A stretch of DNA of 64,000 nucleotides. Source: Vibrio fluminensis (GTDB taxonomy: Bacteria > Pseudomonadota > Gammaproteobacteria > Enterobacterales > Vibrionaceae). The stretch spans positions 16,693 to 80,692 of the forward strand of contig NZ_JADILO010000017.1 in assembly GCF_015278125.1 (NCBI RefSeq), in the 5' to 3' direction. The position numbers were made by a program, and so were the translations under genes. Below, piece after piece: positions 17,838 to 29,059 of this stretch. How positions within the stretch are numbered: the first letter of the stretch is position 1; each line of letters opens with the position of its first letter. Under the pieces are notes generated by a model. It saw nothing but the letters and a program-made list of their open reading frames with translations. It ran no database searches and was not told where the DNA came from.

Positions 17838-17872
17838 ATAAAAAAGGCTCTAATCACAAGATTAGAGCCTTT
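17838..17872 (-). terminator. Terminator of the family-5 binding-protein gene
   Basis: A 13-bp perfect stem, AAAGGCTCTAATC/GATTAGAGCCTTT, is followed on the minus strand by TTTTTTATT. It lies 17 bases after the stop codon of the minus-strand gene. Confidence 0.92.
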
Positions 17873-17888
17873 AACGTATTAGGCAAAT

Positions 17889-19562
17889 TTAGCTGCGAGG
17901 CTTAAGGTCCAACACATGCAGTAAACGCTCAGGTGTCCCTTCCCAAATCATAGGACGACCTTTTGGATTCTCTTTGGTCCACCAGCCCGTAAAGCGCTTG
18001 GTGTTGTACTGATAGAAGTTAGGACCTGACAACACAGGCACCGTGACTTGATTCTCTGCAATGATGTTCTGAATCTTATGCGCAATCTTCAACTGCTCTT
18101 GGCTGTCTGCCGTTTTGTAGAAGCTATCTAGCAATTTATCTAACTCAGCATTTTGCCAATGGTGCATCGCAAAACGTGGCATCCCTTCAGATGCTTGCAG
18201 ACGCGAGTGGTAACCACTGTCCCAATACTTGTGCGGTGTTGGACCGTGGAAATAGTTGGTGTAAGCAATATCATAATCCGCACTGATCATGCCGTTGTTG
18301 TAGATCGAGAAGTCCGGTGTGCGCGCTTTGGCATGAATACCCACCTCTGCTAACTGCTCAACGGCTAACATCACCGTATTGTTAAAATCGGTCCAACCTT
18401 GCGGTGATTGAATCGCTAACTCAAACGGTTGACCTGATGGGGATTCGACGAAACCATCACCATTGATGTCTTTATAACCCGCTTTGGCTAACAACGCTTT
18501 GGCATTATCTGGCGAGTAGGTCATAAATGGTTTGTACTTTTCATGCACTTCTTTATCTGACCATGTTTCAAATGCATAACCTAGACCGGACGCGAAGTCG
18601 TTCAATACCGCATTACCATAGTTGGCAATATCGATCAGTGTTTGGCGATCCAATGCCATTGAGAAGGCACGACGGAAATCAATATCGGTCAGAACTTCAT
18701 GTTTTACTTTGTCTTTCGACGCGTAGTTAAATACAAATGCTTGCGTCCCTGCAGGTGGGAACCAGTAGCCGTGATCTTTTGATACATCGAGGAAAGTCGC
18801 ATCAATGTCTGGTACAAATGAACCAGCCCAATCGATGCGAGAGTTGATAAGCTCACCCAATACTTGGTCATTATGGTTCATCTGCGGAATACGCAGACAG
18901 TCGACGTCTAGCTCTGCGTTATCCCAATAATTGGGGTTACGACATTGCAGAAATAGTGTCGATGTAAATTGAGGCAGCTCTGTAAATGGACCGGTACCTA
19001 CCGGATTTGGGTTCATAAACGCGGCAGGGTCTTCAACGGTATTCCATTGGTGCTCAGGTACGATTGGTACTTGGACAATTTCATAACTGATGTTGGTGTT
19101 TACTTCATTGAGATGAAAACGCACTTTGTACGGGCCCAGTTTCTCAACCGATTTCAACTTACTGTTGATTCCGCGATCGTCAATATTTGGGTGCTTCTCA
19201 ACCAAGTTAAAGGTAAAAATCACATCATCGGCATCGAACGTTTCGCCATCGGACCATTTCACACCTTCACGCAAATCAAAAGTGATGCTGAGTAGATCAT
19301 TACTCATCTCATAGTTGGTCGCCAAACGGAAATTAGGCGTATTGCCTTTCAGTTCATTAAAAATGACCAAAGGTTCGAAAATAAAGTCACGAGCGGTGTG
19401 CAAACGTGAGACAGCGTAAGGGTTGAAGTTACGGATCAATGACGCATTATGGTTAGGAATAATGGTGACTTGCGACATGTTATCTACATCAGCTGCGACT
19501 GCGGTATGGGCAGACAGAGTCAATGCAGAAGCGATCACTGCAGAAAGTAGGTTTGTTTTCAT
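17889..19562 (-). CDS. Periplasmic solute-binding protein, family 5 (peptide/oligosaccharide type)
   Basis: This is a 557-residue exported protein with a signal peptide ending near residue 23 (AVAA). The SBP_bac_5 pattern is visible in WSDGETFDADDVIFTFNLV and DIDFRRAFSMALDRQTLI. Family members deliver peptides, nickel, or, in Vibrio, chitin oligosaccharides to ABC permeases. No permease or ATPase gene is nearby, so it must work with components coded elsewhere or act as a sensor ligand. A candidate CRP site lies upstream, which would suit a carbon-source protein. The exact ligand cannot be told from sequence. Confidence 0.85.
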   Translation of the reverse strand: MKTNLLSAVIASALTLSAHTAVAADVDNMSQVTIIPNHNASLIRNFNPYAVSRLHTARDFIFEPLVIFNELKGNTPNFRLATNYEMSNDLLSITFDLREGVKWSDGETFDADDVIFTFNLVEKHPNIDDRGINSKLKSVEKLGPYKVRFHLNEVNTNISYEIVQVPIVPEHQWNTVEDPAAFMNPNPVGTGPFTELPQFTSTLFLQCRNPNYWDNAELDVDCLRIPQMNHNDQVLGELINSRIDWAGSFVPDIDATFLDVSKDHGYWFPPAGTQAFVFNYASKDKVKHEVLTDIDFRRAFSMALDRQTLIDIANYGNAVLNDFASGLGYAFETWSDKEVHEKYKPFMTYSPDNAKALLAKAGYKDINGDGFVESPSGQPFELAIQSPQGWTDFNNTVMLAVEQLAEVGIHAKARTPDFSIYNNGMISADYDIAYTNYFHGPTPHKYWDSGYHSRLQASEGMPRFAMHHWQNAELDKLLDSFYKTADSQEQLKIAHKIQNIIAENQVTVPVLSGPNFYQYNTKRFTGWWTKENPKGRPMIWEGTPERLLHVLDLKPRS

Positions 19563-19621
19563 GACGTTACCTTAACTATGGACATGAACACAAAATAACC
19601 AGTTAACTACTAGGCTTCAAC

Positions 19622-19637
19622 GGTGATAAAAATCACA
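19622..19637 (-). promoter_or_regulatory. Candidate CRP-cAMP site
   Basis: GGTGA-TAAAAA-TCACA matches the CRP consensus TGTGA-N6-TCACA at 9 of 10 defined bases. Its centre is about 67 bases upstream of the binding-protein start codon. The remaining gap (19638-19807) shows no gene or further site. Confidence 0.5.
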
Positions 19638-19807
19638 TAAAAACAGTTAGTTACTCTATTGTTAACAACAGAGGTAAGTTTGATGATGCAGTAACGTAGC
19701 TTTGCCACAGCAGACCACAACAACCTCGATATGAGTCGAAAATAAACCGACCAATTGTTGGAAAATTACCACAAGTAAGGTGTCTTTAAGCGCATTTGAT
19801 TAGAAAT

Positions 19808-19847
19808 GAAAAATGCGAGTCGATTAAAAATTTCGCTCAACTCGCAT
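19808..19847 (-). terminator. Terminator of mneA
   Basis: On the minus strand ATGCGAGT pairs with ACTCGCAT around an inner CGA/TCG pairing and an AT-rich loop, followed by five T. It lies 17 bases after the mneA stop. Confidence 0.75.
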
Positions 19848-19863
19848 CATCCGTTGCTACCGA

Positions 19864-20418
19864 CTAGAAAAACGCGGCAACGATCGCCAACCCTAAGAAC
19901 AACAAGGCCGATATTTTACGAATAAGCGCCAAGGGTAATTTATCCGCCGACATCTTACCCATCAAAACCACGGGTACATTGGCGACCATCATGCCTAACG
20001 TGGTGCCAATAATCACCATTAGCAGTGCATCGGCATACTGCGCACCTAAAATCGAGGTGGCTATTTGAGTTTTATCGCCAATTTCAGCGACAAAGAAAGC
20101 CACAAAACTGGTGACAAAGGCACTTTTCCCACAGTGGGTTTGCTCTTCGTCGAGTTTATCTGGAATCAAAACCCAACCAGCCATCAATAAGAAACTGATG
20201 GTCACGACCCAACGTAGAATATCTGGTGAAAGGTAATCGGCAACCAACACACCAAGCCAAGCGGCTAGGGCATGATTTGCCAAGGTCGCAAATAAAATCG
20301 CGAGGATGATTGGAATCGGTTTACGATAACGACTAGCGAGAACCAGCGACAATAGCTGGGTCTTGTCGCCGATCTCAGCGATCGCAACCGTAGTTAAAGA
20401 TAGTGCTAATACACTCAC
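19864..20418 (-). CDS. mneA: Manganese exporter MneA (UPF0016/TMEM165-GDT1 family)
   Basis: This encodes a 184-residue inner-membrane protein with six predicted helices in two repeats. Each repeat carries the family metal-binding motif EIGDKTQ (about residues 15-21 and 111-117). MneA of Vibrio cholerae exports Mn2+. The start is GTG at 20418 with a weak GAG upstream. A yybP-ykoY riboswitch lies directly upstream on the same strand, which independently points to manganese. It is a single gene ended by its own terminator. Confidence 0.93.
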   Translation of the reverse strand: MSVLALSLTTVAIAEIGDKTQLLSLVLASRYRKPIPIILAILFATLANHALAAWLGVLVADYLSPDILRWVVTISFLLMAGWVLIPDKLDEEQTHCGKSAFVTSFVAFFVAEIGDKTQIATSILGAQYADALLMVIIGTTLGMMVANVPVVLMGKMSADKLPLALIRKISALLFLGLAIVAAFF

Positions 20419-20434
20419 AACATGCTCATTGCGA

Positions 20435-20536
20435 GGCGGGGATTATAATTTTTATAACCATAGACAAACCTCATGCCCCACCCCGGTTCATGATGATTTG
20501 TCTAAGGTCTTGCTAAACTTGCCAAGGGTGGCAAGT
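20435..20536 (-). promoter_or_regulatory. Expression platform of the mneA riboswitch
   Basis: Two perfect 8-bp hairpins follow the aptamer: ACTTGCCA/TGGCAAGT (20517-20536) and TAGACAAA/TTTGTCTA (20461-20504). The second has an inner CATGA/TCATG pairing and a G-rich loop. Neither ends in a strong T tract, so translational control is more likely than termination. The G-rich loop can pair with CCCCGCC (20435-20441), which lies 17-23 bases before the start codon. Confidence 0.55.
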
Positions 20537-20635
20537 CTTGGACGCCATGGTGATTTTGCACCAATTATGTTGACGAACAAACTCATTCACCAAGCTGTGA
20601 ATTGAGTAAGCTACTCCCCAAAGACGGCGCGATTT
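20530..20635 (-). ncRNA. yybP-ykoY manganese riboswitch aptamer
   Basis: The minus strand carries the two conserved parts of the yybP-ykoY class: TTTGGGGAGTAGC (20610-20622) and GTTCGTCAACATAA (20565-20578). They are followed by a hairpin and by GGCGTCCAAGAC, which closes the basal stem with GTCTTTGG. Known members bind Mn2+ and switch on Mn exporters, here mneA. A possible -10 box TAATAT (minus strand, 20641-20646) would start the RNA a few bases before the aptamer. Confidence 0.92.
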
Positions 20636-20913
20636 TAATCATATTACCTCGGCATCTCAAGCCCGCTTTTGTAAGCAAAAATCACCTTAAAGGTTCAATT
20701 TCTCGCATTGATAGCCAAATATGCCAATAAATGGGCAAACTTAGCGGTTCTGGCTATGAAATAAGCAAGATTAGCTCTACTCCCTCGCACAATATCTGGG
20801 TATACTTGATTGTTATTTTATTCAACCGTCATTACTCCCAAACGTCAGAGCTGAGGTATCAAGCCTCGCCAAAGATGCCATGCGAGTAATTAGAGAATCG
20901 CGCGAACCGACTT

Positions 20914-21831
20914 ATGCAAAAATACGATATCAAAACCTTCCAGGGAATGATCCTCGCGCTGCAGGATTATTGGGCTCAAAATGGTTGCACCATTGTTCAA
21001 CCGCTAGATATGGAAGTGGGTGCGGGTACCTCTCACCCAATGACCTGTCTACGAGCGCTTGGCCCAGAGCCAATGTCTACAGCTTACGTACAACCTTCTC
21101 GTCGTCCAACTGATGGTCGTTACGGTGAAAACCCTAACCGTCTACAGCACTACTACCAATTCCAAGTAGCGCTAAAACCATCACCAGACAATATCCAAGA
21201 GTTGTACCTAGGTTCTCTAGAAGTACTTGGTATTGACCCACTAGTACACGACATTCGTTTCGTGGAAGACAACTGGGAAAACCCAACACTAGGCGCATGG
21301 GGTCTAGGCTGGGAAGTATGGCTAAACGGTATGGAAGTAACTCAGTTTACTTACTTCCAACAAGTTGGCGGTCTTGAATGTAAACCAGTTACGGGCGAAA
21401 TCACTTACGGTATCGAGCGTCTAGCAATGTACATCCAAGAAGTAGACTCTGTTTACGATCTAACTTGGAACATTGCGCCAGATGGCAGCAAGGTTACTTA
21501 CGGTGATATCTTCCACCAAAACGAAGTTGAGCAATCAACTTACAACTTTGAACACGCTGACGTTGATTTCCTATTCGGTTTCTTCGAACAGTGTGAGAAA
21601 GAGTGTCAAAACCTACTTGCACTTGAAACACCGCTTCCGCTACCTGCGTACGAGCGCATTCTAAAAGCAGCACACGCGTTTAACCTACTGGATGCTCGCA
21701 AAGCAATCTCAGTAACTGAGCGTCAACGCTACATCCTGCGCATCCGTAACCTGACTAAGTCAGTAGCAGAAGCATACTACGCATCGCGTGAAGCACTAGG
21801 CTTCCCAATGTGTAAAAAAGAACAAGCGTAA
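20914..21831 (+). CDS. glyQ: Glycyl-tRNA synthetase, alpha subunit
   Basis: This 305-residue catalytic subunit of the bacterial alpha2beta2 glycyl-tRNA synthetase holds the class II core. The blocks [23 protein letters not shown] at the N-terminus and [21 protein letters not shown] are almost identical to E. coli GlyQ. The start aligns with the family, although no strong ribosome-binding site is seen. glyS follows after 14 bases. The upstream gap (20641-20913) contains the mneA promoter on the other strand and no other feature that I can support. Confidence 0.97.
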   Translation: MQKYDIKTFQGMILALQDYWAQNGCTIVQPLDMEVGAGTSHPMTCLRALGPEPMSTAYVQPSRRPTDGRYGENPNRLQHYYQFQVALKPSPDNIQELYLGSLEVLGIDPLVHDIRFVEDNWENPTLGAWGLGWEVWLNGMEVTQFTYFQQVGGLECKPVTGEITYGIERLAMYIQEVDSVYDLTWNIAPDGSKVTYGDIFHQNEVEQSTYNFEHADVDFLFGFFEQCEKECQNLLALETPLPLPAYERILKAAHAFNLLDARKAISVTERQRYILRIRNLTKSVAEAYYASREALGFPMCKKEQA

Positions 21832-21845
21832 GGGGTAGAGTGAAT

Positions 21846-23912
21846 ATGGCAAAAGAATTTCTAATCGAGCTAGGTACTGAAGAACTGCCACCAACGCAAC
21901 TTCGCACTCTGGCTGAAGCATTTGCAGCAAACTTTGAAGCTGAACTGAAAGGCGCTGAGCTAACGCACGAAGGCGTAAAATGGTATGCAGCACCTCGCCG
22001 TCTAGCACTTAAAGTGACAGCACTGGCAGAAAACCAAGCAGACAAGATCGTTGAAAAACGTGGTCCTGCGGTATCAGCAGCATTTGATGCAGAAGGTAAC
22101 GCAACCAAAGCCGCTCAAGGTTGGGCACGTGGTTGTGGTATCACCGTTGAACAAGCTGACCGCATGGTGACTGACAAAGGTGAATGGCTACTGTTCAAAC
22201 AAGAAGTAAAAGGCCAACCAACTGCTGACATCGTAGTTGAACTTGCAGCAAAAGCGTTAGCAGGTCTGCCAATTGCAAAACCTATGCGTTGGGGCAACAA
22301 AACCACTCAGTTTATCCGCCCTGTGAAAACGCTTACTATGCTAATGGGTAGTGACCTTATCCAAGGTGAAATCTTAGGCGTAGCCTCTGATCGCGTTATC
22401 CGTGGTCACCGCTTTATGGGTGAGCGCGAGTTCACTATCGATTCTGCAGAGCAATACCCAGCGATCCTAGAAGAGCGCGGTAAAGTGATGGCAGATTACG
22501 ATGCGCGTAAAGCCATCATTCTTGCTGATGCACAAAAAGCGGCAGCAGCAATCGGCGGTATCGCAGATCTAGAAGATGACCTAGTAGAAGAAGTGACGTC
22601 TCTGGTTGAATGGCCGGTTGTACTGACAGCTAAGTTCGAAGAAGAGTTCCTAAAAGTCCCAGCTGAAGCATTGGTTTACACCATGAAAGGCGACCAAAAG
22701 TACTTCCCTGTTTACGATGAAAACAAGAAGCTACTACCTAACTTCATCTTCGTATCTAACATCGAATCGAAAGAGCCTCGTTACGTTATTGAAGGTAACG
22801 AGAAAGTGGTTCGTCCACGTCTTGCCGATGCTGAGTTCTTCTTCAACACTGACCGTAAGAGCAAGCTAGTCGATCGTCTGCCAATGCTAGAAAACGCGAT
22901 TTTCCAACAGCAACTTGGCACCATCAAAGACAAAACCGATCGCATCACTGAACTTGCTGGCTACATTGCTGAACAAATCGGTGCGGACGTTGAGAAATCT
23001 AAACGCGCAGGTCTACTAGCAAAATGTGACCTAATGACATCAATGGTATTCGAATTTACCGATACTCAAGGTGTTATGGGCATGCACTACGCTCGCCATG
23101 ACGGTGAAGCGGAAGAAGTGGCAGTGGCACTTAACGAGCAATACATGCCTCGTTTCGCTGGTGATGAGCTACCATCAAATGGTGTGTCAGCAGCGGTTGC
23201 TATGGCAGATAAGCTAGACACTATCGTAGGTATCTTCGGTATCGGTCAAGCACCAAAAGGTTCTGACCCATTCGCACTGCGCCGCGCATCACTTGGTGTA
23301 CTGCGTATCATCGTTGAATACGGTTACAACCTAGACCTAGTAGACCTAGTAGCGAAAGCGAAGTCACTGTTCGGCGAGCGTTTAACTAACGACAACGTTG
23401 AGCAAGAAGTGATTGAGTTTATGCTTGGTCGTTTCCGTGCATGGTACCAAGATGAAGGTTTCAGCGTTGACATCATTCAAGCGGTATTGGCACGTCGTCC
23501 TACTAAGCCAGCTGACTTTGACCAACGTGTTAAAGCGGTTTCTCACTTCCGTGAACTGGAAGCGGCAGAAGCATTGGCAGCGGCGAACAAACGTGTTGGT
23601 AACATCCTAGCGAAATTCGATGGCGAGCTAGCAGCAGAAATCGACCTTGCGCTACTGCAAGAAGATGCGGAAAAAGTACTGGCTGAAAACGTGGAAGTGA
23701 TGACTGAAGCGCTTGAACCAGCATTTGCAACAGGTAACTACCAAGAAGCACTCAGCAAACTGGCTGACCTTCGTGAGCCTGTGGATGCGTTCTTCGATAA
23801 CGTAATGGTTATGGCTGATGATGAAGCGCTTAAGACTAACCGTCTAACGCTACTGAACAACCTACGTAACCTGTTCCTACAGATCGCAGATATCTCATTA
23901 CTGCAAAAGTAA
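21846..23912 (+). CDS. glyS: Glycyl-tRNA synthetase, beta subunit
   Basis: This 688-residue subunit recognises tRNA-Gly and is needed for charging. The opening [20 protein letters not shown] and the HD-like region [23 protein letters not shown] are family hallmarks, and the C-terminus has an anticodon-binding domain. I chose the ATG at 21846 with AGGGG upstream; a GTG two codons earlier is possible. The gene is cotranscribed with glyQ. Leucine codons are biased to CTA, as expected for a highly expressed gene in this genome. Confidence 0.97.
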   Translation: MAKEFLIELGTEELPPTQLRTLAEAFAANFEAELKGAELTHEGVKWYAAPRRLALKVTALAENQADKIVEKRGPAVSAAFDAEGNATKAAQGWARGCGITVEQADRMVTDKGEWLLFKQEVKGQPTADIVVELAAKALAGLPIAKPMRWGNKTTQFIRPVKTLTMLMGSDLIQGEILGVASDRVIRGHRFMGEREFTIDSAEQYPAILEERGKVMADYDARKAIILADAQKAAAAIGGIADLEDDLVEEVTSLVEWPVVLTAKFEEEFLKVPAEALVYTMKGDQKYFPVYDENKKLLPNFIFVSNIESKEPRYVIEGNEKVVRPRLADAEFFFNTDRKSKLVDRLPMLENAIFQQQLGTIKDKTDRITELAGYIAEQIGADVEKSKRAGLLAKCDLMTSMVFEFTDTQGVMGMHYARHDGEAEEVAVALNEQYMPRFAGDELPSNGVSAAVAMADKLDTIVGIFGIGQAPKGSDPFALRRASLGVLRIIVEYGYNLDLVDLVAKAKSLFGERLTNDNVEQEVIEFMLGRFRAWYQDEGFSVDIIQAVLARRPTKPADFDQRVKAVSHFRELEAAEALAAANKRVGNILAKFDGELAAEIDLALLQEDAEKVLAENVEVMTEALEPAFATGNYQEALSKLADLREPVDAFFDNVMVMADDEALKTNRLTLLNNLRNLFLQIADISLLQK

Positions 23913-23964
23913 TCGAGACCAAAGTAATCGACTCCAAGAATTAAGAGCCGATCGCTCAGATAGC

Positions 23965-23992
23965 AAAGGGAAGCCAGTGGCTTCCCTTTTTT
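23965..23992 (+). terminator. Terminator of glyQS
   Basis: An 11-bp stem, AAAGGGAAGCC/GGCTTCCCTTT, with an AGT loop ends in TTTTTT. The following 250 bases up to avtA are AT-rich and show no clear gene or site. Confidence 0.93.
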
Positions 23993-24244
23993 ATTGCTTA
24001 CAACCACCAGCCAATCCGTATCGATTTTTTTACCCGCATTTCATTCTTATTAATCCTAGTTTGATTAAATAGTTTCTAACTAGGCTATCAATAGGCAGAG
24101 AAAAGCACTTTTATCTTATCTTGCGCAAATTTGTGCTTTGCGTCTCAAAGCCATTGCGGTATGTTCAAGGATTACTCGATTCGTCAGCAATGTACTGACG
24201 CCATACACATGAAAGCAAACACAATGTACTAGGTCTAACAAAGC

Positions 24245-25498
24245 ATGCAATTCTCAAAATTTGGTGAAAAATTTAATCAGTATTCCGGTATCACGCAATT
24301 AATGGACGATTTGAATGATGGTCTGCGCACACCTGGCGCCATCATGCTCGGAGGGGGTAACCCAGCCGCCATTCCTGCCATGCTCGATTACTTTCATCAA
24401 GCCAGTGAGAAAATGCTCGCCAATGGCGAACTGGTCGCCGCCCTCGCCAACTATGATGGTCCTCAGGGCAAAGACAGCTTTGTTAAAGCACTGGCTAACC
24501 TACTTAAACAGACTTATGGCTGGGATATCAGCGAGAAGAACATTAGCCTAACCAATGGCAGCCAAAGCGGCTTCTTCTATCTGTTTAACTTGTTAGCAGG
24601 CAAACAACCAGACGGGTCACACAAGAAAATCCTGCTACCACTGGCGCCGGAATACATCGGCTACGGTGATGCGGGTATCGATGAAGATATCTTTGTCTCT
24701 TACCATCCTGAGATAGAACTACTTGATGATGGTCTATTTAAATACCATGTCGACTTTGAACAGCTAACCATCGATGACTCTATCGCCGCAATCTGTGCAT
24801 CACGCCCAACCAACCCAACTGGCAATGTCCTAACGGATGAAGAGATCCACAAGCTGGATAAACTGGCACGCCAGCATAACATTCCCCTGATCATCGATAA
24901 CGCTTATGGCTTACCGTTCCCGAACATCATCTTTGAAGATGTCGAACCGTTTTGGAATGACAACACCATTTTGTGTATGAGCCTATCGAAACTCGGTTTA
25001 CCGGGTGTGCGTTGTGGGATTGTGATTGCTAGCGAAGCGATCACCGAAGCGATGACCAATATGAATGGCATTATTAGCCTAGCACCAAGCAGTGTTGGTC
25101 CCGCTTACGCTAACCATATGATTGAAAATGGTGACCTGCTAAAACTCAGCACTGAGGTGATTAAACCCTTTTATCGCCAAAAAGCGCTGCGTGCGGTTGA
25201 ACTTCTACAACAAGCCATCACGGATCCACGCTTTAAAATTCATAAGCCGGAAGGGGCGATTTTCTTGTGGCTGTGGTTTGATGAACTGCCGATTACCACT
25301 ATGGAGCTATATAAGCGTCTTAAAGCACGCGCAGTACTGATTGTTCCGGGTGAATACTTCTTTATTGGTCAAGAAGACGACTGGGACCACGCTCACCAGT
25401 GCTTGCGTATGAACTACGTACAAGACGATGAGATGATGCAAAAAGGCATCGCGATTATCGCAGAAGAAGTGGCAAAAGCTTATCGCGAAGGTCAGTAG
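24245..25498 (+). CDS. avtA: Valine-pyruvate aminotransferase
   Basis: This 417-residue class I PLP aminotransferase exchanges amino groups between valine (or alanine) and 2-oxo acids and supplements IlvE. The PLP lysine is residue 249 in SLSKLGLPG. The opening SGITQLMDDLNDGLRTPGAIMLGGGNPA and the segment ASRPTNPTGNVLTDEE match E. coli AvtA closely. It is a single gene, with its terminator shared with convergent ibpA. Confidence 0.95.
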   Translation: MQFSKFGEKFNQYSGITQLMDDLNDGLRTPGAIMLGGGNPAAIPAMLDYFHQASEKMLANGELVAALANYDGPQGKDSFVKALANLLKQTYGWDISEKNISLTNGSQSGFFYLFNLLAGKQPDGSHKKILLPLAPEYIGYGDAGIDEDIFVSYHPEIELLDDGLFKYHVDFEQLTIDDSIAAICASRPTNPTGNVLTDEEIHKLDKLARQHNIPLIIDNAYGLPFPNIIFEDVEPFWNDNTILCMSLSKLGLPGVRCGIVIASEAITEAMTNMNGIISLAPSSVGPAYANHMIENGDLLKLSTEVIKPFYRQKALRAVELLQQAITDPRFKIHKPEGAIFLWLWFDELPITTMELYKRLKARAVLIVPGEYFFIGQEDDWDHAHQCLRMNYVQDDEMMQKGIAIIAEEVAKAYREGQ

Positions 25499-25556
25499 AC
25501 TCACCAACTAAGTCACTGTTCTGTTTAGAGTGGTCGCTTAAAAAAACCAAAACTAA

Positions 25557-25582
25557 AAAGAGCGCCATCTGGCGCTCTTTCT
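25557..25582. terminator. Terminator between avtA and ibpA
   Basis: A 10-bp stem, AAAGAGCGCC/GGCGCTCTTT, with an ATCT loop is flanked by A-rich and T-rich runs, so it can serve both convergent genes. Confidence 0.88.
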
Positions 25583-25636
25583 CATTCTATAACCGCGTTC
25601 TATATACGCGTGGTTAGCTGAGGTATAACTAACAGA

Positions 25637-26074
25637 TTAGTTATTCTCAATTAGGCTGTTGCCACCGATAGCAATCTTACGTGGTTGCATCGCTTCTGGA
25701 ATTTCACGAACTAAATCGATATGAAGTAGACCGTTTTCCATTGAAGCACCAACAACTTTCACGTAATCCGCCAATTGGAATTTACGCTCAAAATCGCGCT
25801 CTGCAATGCCTTGGTAAACGTAGTTTTTACCTTCTTCCGCTTTACGCTCACCTTTAACAATCAACATGTTTTCGTTTTGAGTCAGATCTAACTGCTCTTC
25901 AGCAAAGCCTGCCACTGCCATAGTGATACGGTAGTTGTGCTCGTCTTTTTGCTCGATGTTGTATGGAGGGTAACCGCCAGAAGTGTTTTTCGCAGAGCTT
26001 GCTTCCATCAGGTTGAACAGACGGTCGAAGCCAATTGCATTACGGTATAGTGGTGAGAAATCTACATTACGCAT
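25637..26074 (-). CDS. ibpA: Small heat-shock chaperone IbpA (Hsp20)
   Basis: This 145-residue alpha-crystallin-type chaperone holds unfolded proteins for DnaK/ClpB. The opening [20 protein letters not shown] and the crystallin core (about 35-130, with [19 protein letters not shown] and the ending [22 protein letters not shown]) match IbpA. The C-terminal IAI tripeptide is the IXI motif. GAGGA lies 7 bases before the ATG and is in position to be masked by the thermometer upstream. No ibpB copy is adjacent. Confidence 0.95.
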   Translation of the reverse strand: MRNVDFSPLYRNAIGFDRLFNLMEASSAKNTSGGYPPYNIEQKDEHNYRITMAVAGFAEEQLDLTQNENMLIVKGERKAEEGKNYVYQGIAERDFERKFQLADYVKVVGASMENGLLHIDLVREIPEAMQPRKIAIGGNSLIENN

Positions 26075-26160
26075 AATCCTATCCTCTTATTAAGCAATAG
26101 TCTTAGCTCGGATGAGAGTCATCCACATGGCGCATTTATGCAAGAAAGCGCCGAGCTAAG
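26075..26160 (-). promoter_or_regulatory. ROSE-like RNA thermometer in the ibpA leader
   Basis: On the minus strand a perfect 10-bp stem CTTAGCTCGG/CCGAGCTAAG (26151-26160 with 26101-26110) encloses two hairpins (GGCGC/GCGCC and GGATGA/TCATCC). Next comes TTGCT (26093-26097), which can pair with the AGGA of the ribosome-binding site (about 26082-26086). The short TTGCT:AGGA pairing is the known core of ROSE thermometers, which melt on heat shock. Confidence 0.82.
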
Positions 26161-26192
26161 GGATTCGATGATTCATTCCTCTGACCTACTCT

Positions 26193-26318
26193 TTAGGTTC
26201 GGGGACATGATGTCGAATCTAGGGTCAAGTTGTGTGCTAATTTGAGTATCCTCTCCTGAGCGATCTCATTTAGCGCTTCCAGAGGCGCTGCACTTCTCTT
26301 GTTGAGCAAGTTAGCCAT
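26193..26318 (-). CDS. Possible 41-codon ORF in the ibpA leader
   Basis: The minus strand between the sigma-32 promoter and the thermometer holds an ATG-to-TAA frame of 41 codons. Its sequence (MANLLNKRSAAPLEALNEIA at the start) looks like an amphipathic helix. AGAGGA lies directly before the ATG, which is closer than usual. The family is unknown. It may be a heat-induced small protein, a leader peptide, or chance. Confidence 0.28.
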   Translation of the reverse strand: MANLLNKRSAAPLEALNEIAQERILKLAHNLTLDSTSCPRT

Positions 26319-26334
26319 TCCTCTTCATAAATAG

Positions 26335-26364
26335 ATATAAGGTCAAAAGATCGGCTTTCAAGGG
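26335..26364 (-). promoter_or_regulatory. Sigma-32 promoter of ibpA
   Basis: On the minus strand CCCTTGAAAG (26355-26364) matches the heat-shock -35 consensus exactly. CCTTATAT (26335-26342) is a fair match to the CCCCATAT -10 at the usual spacing of 13. Transcription would start near 26328 and give a leader of about 250 bases. Confidence 0.68.
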
Positions 26365-26454
26365 ATCGGCTAAAAATATTATTAGGTCCCCTCTTCTATC
26401 GAGGTCACATTCTTGAAGCGAAGCGCTCCCGCAGCCCACTCGTATCCTCAGCCA

Positions 26455-26486
26455 ATAAAAAAGCACCCCCCGAAGGCAGTGCTTTT
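26455..26486 (-). terminator. Terminator of the dnaA-dnaN-recF-gyrB genes
   Basis: On the minus strand AAAAGCAC pairs with GTGCTTTT around an inner GCC-TTCG-GG hairpin and is followed by TTTTTTATT. It lies 140 bases after gyrB, beyond an ERIC-like palindrome. Confidence 0.85.
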
Positions 26487-26505
26487 AAAATTCTATCAAA
26501 AGAAA

Positions 26506-29045
<2,540 letters not shown>

Positions 29046-29059
29046 TTATCTTCCGCTAT

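Noticed and set aside
26193..26235. A second sigma-32-like pair (CTTGACC and CCCCGAA) close to the ibpA thermometer
   Set aside because: The -10 part is poor and the pair lies inside the 41-codon frame; the upstream CCCTTGAAAG promoter is a better match.
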